The notes under the pieces were generated by a model. It was not told the DNA's origin. It worked only from the letters and a program-made list of their open reading frames with translations, and made no database searches. From Acanthochlamys bracteata (Eukaryota > Streptophyta > Magnoliopsida > Pandanales > Velloziaceae), in contig CM034139.1 of assembly GCA_019914995.1 (NCBI GenBank), forward strand, positions 625,001 to 689,000: DNA of 64,000 bases. Direction: 5' to 3'. The position numbers and the translations under genes were made by a program. This document shows, piece by piece, positions 59,701 to 64,000 of the stretch. How positions within the stretch are numbered: the first letter of the stretch is position 1; every line of letters starts with the position of its first letter.

Positions 59701-62700
59701 TATTCTTACGAAAGGAACTTAAACTTTTACTTTCTATTCTTAAAAAGAAAGAGTTACAACTCTTTAAATAAGCTCAACAATATTTTAAAAATTATTTTAC
59801 AACTAGTCTTTTTAATTAAGAACTCATTTAACGTTTAATAAATTTTATTAGGAATGAAACTCCTAGTCCTTCTATTATTAAAATTCTAAACCAACTAGGA
59901 TCTAGATTAAGTCTATAAATCACTACCATATAATGTTTACTAATATATTTATCAAATAATTGACTCTTAGTTAACTCCACTAATTATATAAATATCCTTT
60001 AATCTCAATTATAACATTTAATAAGGCTTAAATCCCACTAAGGAATTCAACTTTTGCATTTTTGGTATTCTTTAGTGATAGAAAGAAACTGAAATTAGAT
60101 ATAATTCATAAATAATGTTTCGGATAGAATATTACAAAGACAATATAATTGTGAGTTAATTAAAGAAGAAACCAAGTAGAGCATTTTATATTGCGACAGT
60201 AAAAACTACTTTTGACAATTACAAGATGAAAATGGAAATAATAAATCATGTCCATGCGCTGAGCGTGCATTCATTACGCATTGGAAGATTACTAATTTAA
60301 AAATGAAATTATAAAACAAAAGGAAACAACATCCATTCACTTTCAACAAGCTCTCTATTTTATCTTTCTAATTGTGTATTTACTATTTGTCTAATCTTTA
60401 TAAGCAATTCTTGCTCAACCGCTATATAGTTCCTTCTTTTTCTTTTTTGTTTGTGTGTATCTAGAGAAAGCATGTATGCGAAATATTTACCTCATGGTAT
60501 GATTAGACATTTTGTTATTACACTTTATTCTATTTGTCTTTCTTTTGAAGCTATCGCACTGATTGATGACAAATTAAAAGAATGTAGCTTAGGTGGTTCG
60601 GACATATCTTTCATTAGACAATTTAGGAGAAAAAGAGATAGATCAAAATTAACTAGGTCTAAAGTGGTGGTTAAGGATATAGATAAATTAGATCTTTTGT
60701 TGAATCTGGTCTATAATTAAACGGAACGAAAAGAACAGATTCATATAGGCAATCTCACTCAAGTGGGATAAAAGTTTAGTTTGTTGTTTTTATTGTTGTC
60801 TTTCATTTGATGGGGATATTTCAATAAATGAGCAATAATATAGTTTTACATTTGATTTTTTTTTTTTTTGAAATATTCTTCTAAGCAGGTGTAAAAAAAT
60901 TTGTAACAATAATATTGTTTGTAATACCTATTATTAGTGACACTTTCCTGAATGTAAACCAATTTAGAATTTGATCCCTGTTGCTGCTGCTATTATACAT
61001 ATAGTATTTGAGGCTCAATAATTTAGCCATCCATAATTCTGAAACGTCTCTAATTAAAAGAATCAACATACAGTATTAAAGAACCTATAGATATAGTTTT
61101 GTGGCCTTTGGTTTTGCAATAGCGAGGAACTCATCAGTTAGGTAGGAGAGCTCAGAAATGAATTAAGAAATAAAAACATTAGGAATGAAATTATAAAAGG
61201 AAAGACTAAAGGAATTGAAGTTGTAAGAGAGTTAAAATGTTAGAGAGATCATAAACAAATTTATAAGCACTTAAAACATGTTTGAGTTTTTCTCTATCTC
61301 CTTTTGTTTTTATCTATTTTCTAAAAAATTAACAAATCATGTTTTAGCAATTCTTTTTCACTTCAAAGGTTATGTGATATTAAAGACACGTTTTTTTCAT
61401 ATTAAATGGTTATGATAATTAAAGCACCGAGCATGCTGATAATTAAAACACAAATTTCTCGTTAATGGCACAAGGTACGACTAATTTTTCTTAAAAGACG
61501 ACTATCCGTGCTGGTTTTTTAAAAATACATTCAATTTTCTAGGACTTCCAATTGTTATGCTCTATTGGTCTTCCATATGCAGAGATGCATTTTTGTAAGT
61601 GATTTCACAAAGGTATTTCATGTATATGGCTTATCAAGTGAGAAATTACTAGATAGTAAATCAAAATGTGATTTGGAGGAACAGGTTGACTTTTCTTCAA
61701 TGTTTTCTAGGTTCACTCAATCAAAGCCTTCATGCATTATGTAAGACAAGTATAATCTTGTAGTTAGTTTTGATCCAGCGATAAGATCTTGGTGCAGCTA
61801 AAAAGACCTAAAAAATTTAGGTTTTCTATTCTAAGCTTATCTCGTAAGTGTGCGGTTGTCATCTACCGTATATCAAATTATAGGTTCGATTTATAAGGAC
61901 CGATGCTAACTCTAATTTAAACGAATCTCACAAAATATATAATATTATGCAAGATTGTTTATTAGACTATAAATATATGAAAGTTTGAAATTCAATAGAC
62001 AAACACACACACGGAGTTTAGAAATCAGAAGTCATAACAACTGGAACTCTAGAATCCATTAATAGTATCATGAATCTTTAAACAAGTTTGAAGATGATTA
62101 TCGACTAATGTCAAGATTTTGTACCTAATACTCGGGTCCAGATCTTAAGGTCGGATTTTTAAGTATAACTAAATCTTGATTCAACTTAGAATCATTTATC
62201 TTTAAGTTTATTCAACTTTGGTCAAGTCTAGTATTAAACTAGAAATTATTAATCCTAGGCTCTCAAGTTGCATTTTCGTCCAGAAATACGAATTACAACT
62301 GTTAATCCTAAACTCTTAAATTGTGTTCCAAAATTGGTCATTGAACACACAATTAGATAAATAATTTTAGCATCAAATTCAAAGTTGATCACACATTCAA
62401 ATTCAATATTCAAATTGCAATGCTAATAAAAATTAATAACTCGCAAATTATTTAACAATCATTTAATACGATATGTATAAGCGTTCAATAAAATTAAACT
62501 AGAGTTTCATCGTAGAATTCCAGCACAGAGGAGTCTAGCTCTCATACTTTGATTACATAAAGCAATCATTGTATGATATAGCATAAGAAAAATTGGAGAA
62601 GCAAATATGGATGGATCAAGTCCTACCATTTTCACTGCTCAAGCTTGCGCTCCCTCACTCTGCAATTCCATATGTCTTCTTGTTTATACTAAAATTCTTC

Positions 62701-63818
62701 TGTATTAGGAAAGAACTAGCAAATCTAAGATCGAAAGAAATAAAGAAAACTTATAAACTCTTTGATCAGATCTGGCGGAGAGCAGTTCTTGTCGCCGAAT
62801 GAACCCAACTCATGCTCGAGAGAACGACAAACAAAGCTTCTGGAGGTGTTGAGACGTGAGCGAAAAATGAGATTGAGTGTAGCCGAGCGAGTTGGTTCAC
62901 GTGGGGAAAGTTGACTATGGGCGTGTTTACTTTCTCTTATCTATCTCATTCGTTTTCTTCTTTTACTATGGGCGTGTTTACTTTGAGATAAACTCACTTT
63001 TTTCTAAGTGAGTTTAATAAATAAAATTAAAAATTAAAAAGAATTTATAAAATATAAATTCTATATTTATTGTGTATTAAAATAAATTTTAAAATTGAAT
63101 TTTTAATAGAAAATCTTTAAAATAAAAATTTTATTTATTTTGTATTAAAAGTGAGTTTAAAAAAAGTGAGTTTGGTGGGTTGGTAAACAAGCCCTATATA
63201 TTGAACAAATGCATTTAATTAGCTCATAATGATGAAATTATTCTTTAAATGACATAAACATACTAAAAACATATCTTGAAATGCTTATCAAATCTCATGT
63301 TCATTTAAAGTGGTTTTCTAACTATAATCGTAGCTTGTTCGATGCAGAATGACTAGTTTTTTCTCTTTCTAAAAGGTCATGATAAGTCATTATCTTAGGT
63401 GAGTTACTGGAAAAAAATGCTAACCAATTAATGCCTTTTTTTTGGAAAAGGTGCTAAAGGAGAGAATGCCAGACTAGCTGCAGTTGTTACTCTAGCATCT
63501 TCTGTAGACTATACGACATCCAGATCTTCTCTGAAGTTGCTTTTGCCTTTTGTATGTCCATGAAGCTTCTTTCTGTGTATTTCTGAATTTTGCATCACAA
63601 AATCTATCTTGAAGGATGACCATACTAAAGGTATTTATTGTAGGCTGATCCTGCACAGGCATTAAATGTCCCAGCTGTGCCTCTAGGAGCAATGTTGACA
63701 GCTGCTTATCCTCTTACATCTCGAACGCCATATGTCTTGTCATGGCTTAACTCCCAGATCTCTGCTCAGGATATGATGCAGCCTGAGATGTTTGAGAGGC
63801 TCATTTTGAAGAACTTCT
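53764..63818 (+). CDS. Alpha/beta-hydrolase of the UCP031088 type (3' end outside window)
   Basis: Six exons are visible: 53764-54129, 54204-54281, 55326-55994, 56177-56279, 63451-63551 and 63644-63818. All have GT-AG borders and consistent phases; the last donor is GTAAGT, so the gene continues past the window. The N terminus is Ser/Arg/Ala-rich and transit-peptide-like, suggesting a plastid location. It is followed by YVPVPGTPWRIALWRY, HPLMLLSGVGTNAIGYDL, SFARYMSKHGFDTWIIEVRG and a long helical insertion. The nucleophile elbow GIGHSMGG (GxSxG) is in exon 4, and exons 5-6 read VVTLASSVDYTTSRSSLK and DPAQALNVPAVPLGA. Arabidopsis relatives are At1g15060 and At1g73750; the substrate is unknown. 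Start could also be 53788. Intron 4 is 7171 bp and full of repeats. Confidence 0.9.
54650..54785 (+). repeat. Short tandem duplication in hydrolase intron 2
   Basis: TTTAACAGATAGCAATCAAAG or a close variant occurs three times, and GGTTTTTACAAGCCTTTAAC occurs twice. The surrounding intron (54282-55325) shows nothing else. Confidence 0.75.
57380..58160. repeat. Diverged direct repeat, left copy, in the giant intron
   Basis: Corresponding blocks occur in the same order at about 59600-60030: TACAACTAGNC...ATTAAGAACT, GAAACTCCTAGTCC-like, and CTCGATTGGTAACATT / CTCAATTATAACATT. The left copy is split by a 57690-57965 segment with AAGTGCTTT-type ends (a small MITE). The pair could be old LTRs. Confidence 0.4.
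59600..60030. repeat. Diverged direct repeat, right copy, in the giant intron
   Basis: Partner of 57380-58160, about 2.2 kb away. The sequence between them (58160-59600) is less AT-rich, has short meaningless ORFs and no recognisable retroelement protein. Confidence 0.4.
60031..62913. other. Remainder of hydrolase intron 4
   Basis: 2.9 kb with no gene. The frame at 60451-60720 (89 codons) has no recognised domain. From 56280 to 57380 there are also no features beyond AT-rich intron sequence. Confidence 0.35.
62970..63194. repeat. MITE with GGGCGTGTTTAC ends in hydrolase intron 4
   Basis: The left end GGGCGTGTTTACTTTGAGAT and the right end GTTGGTAAACAAGCCC are inverted. Inner GTGAGTTT repeats lie near both ends. 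The 20-base word ACTATGGGCGTGTTTACTTT also occurs 51 bases earlier (62914), so the left end is duplicated. Confidence 0.65.
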
Positions 63819-64000
63819 GTAAGTGCATCCTCTATTCTGTTCCTTTTGTTCTTTAGGGTAAGTCTCTTTCTAAAATATCCTTTTGGAGTTGCAAAGGTTG
63901 TTTGTTGCAAGTCTTTTCCCCCTATTGTACAGCTGATCTGAGGATGCAAAAAAGTAATTCAGTATTATGAGCAGAGATGAATAACCTAGTAGCCAAATAA
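63819..64000 (+). other. Intron at the right window edge
   Basis: Follows the GTAAGT donor of the sixth hydrolase exon. No further exon is visible before the edge. Confidence 0.6.

Noticed and set aside
60451-60720. 89-codon frame in the giant hydrolase intron
   Set aside because: No recognised domain, surrounded by decayed repeats, and no supporting splice or promoter signal. Kept only as part of the intron description.

Overview
This is a 64-kb piece of a flowering-plant (eudicot-type) nuclear genome. The evidence is multi-exon genes with GT-AG introns, plant-specific families (LRK10-like receptor kinases, a WEB-family coiled-coil protein, a TSJT1/DUF3700 protein, an auxin response factor fragment) and AT-rich intergenic DNA packed with transposons. 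The species cannot be fixed from the sequence.

Layout. 1-3.2 kb: a BCS1/AATP1-like AAA-ATPase gene with eroded catalytic motifs. 3.6-5.6 kb: probable CACTA relic. 6-8.5 kb: small repeats. 8.9-12.35 kb (minus) and 21.4-24.4 kb (plus): two head-to-head LRK10L receptor kinases. Their ectodomain exons are almost identical in inverted orientation, but they carry different kinases (RD versus non-RD). Between them lie a decayed DUF659-type hAT transposon, a degenerate tandem repeat, and a large palindrome with a 1.46-kb TRIM-like LTR element inserted in one arm. 29.4-32.1 kb: a five-exon TSJT1 gene. 34.8-35.1 kb: a small Cys-rich protein (minus). 35.8-38.8 kb: a second hAT element flanked by an 8-9 bp target duplication. 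40.6-42.5 kb: a WEB-family gene, followed directly by a truncated ARF17-like fragment. 44.8-45.9 kb: a pair of 180-bp TG...CA direct repeats. 48.2-51.0 kb: a ZAR1-like LRR receptor kinase. 53.8 kb to the right edge: an alpha/beta-hydrolase gene of the UCP031088 type with a 7.2-kb transposon-filled intron; its 3' end lies outside the window.

Throughout there are more than 20 copies of a roughly 200-250 bp AT-rich element whose ends read like GTTTGAAAGTGCTTATAAAAT. This looks like one high-copy MITE group.

The genes do not form a pathway. Three are receptor kinases, and the most informative locus is the LRK10L pair: its ectodomain exons look recently homogenised, while introns, second exons and kinases are much more diverged. 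No prokaryotic-type system, CRISPR array, tRNA or rRNA was recognised. Exon boundaries were placed by eye from splice consensus and reading-frame continuity; no alignment or transcript data were available.
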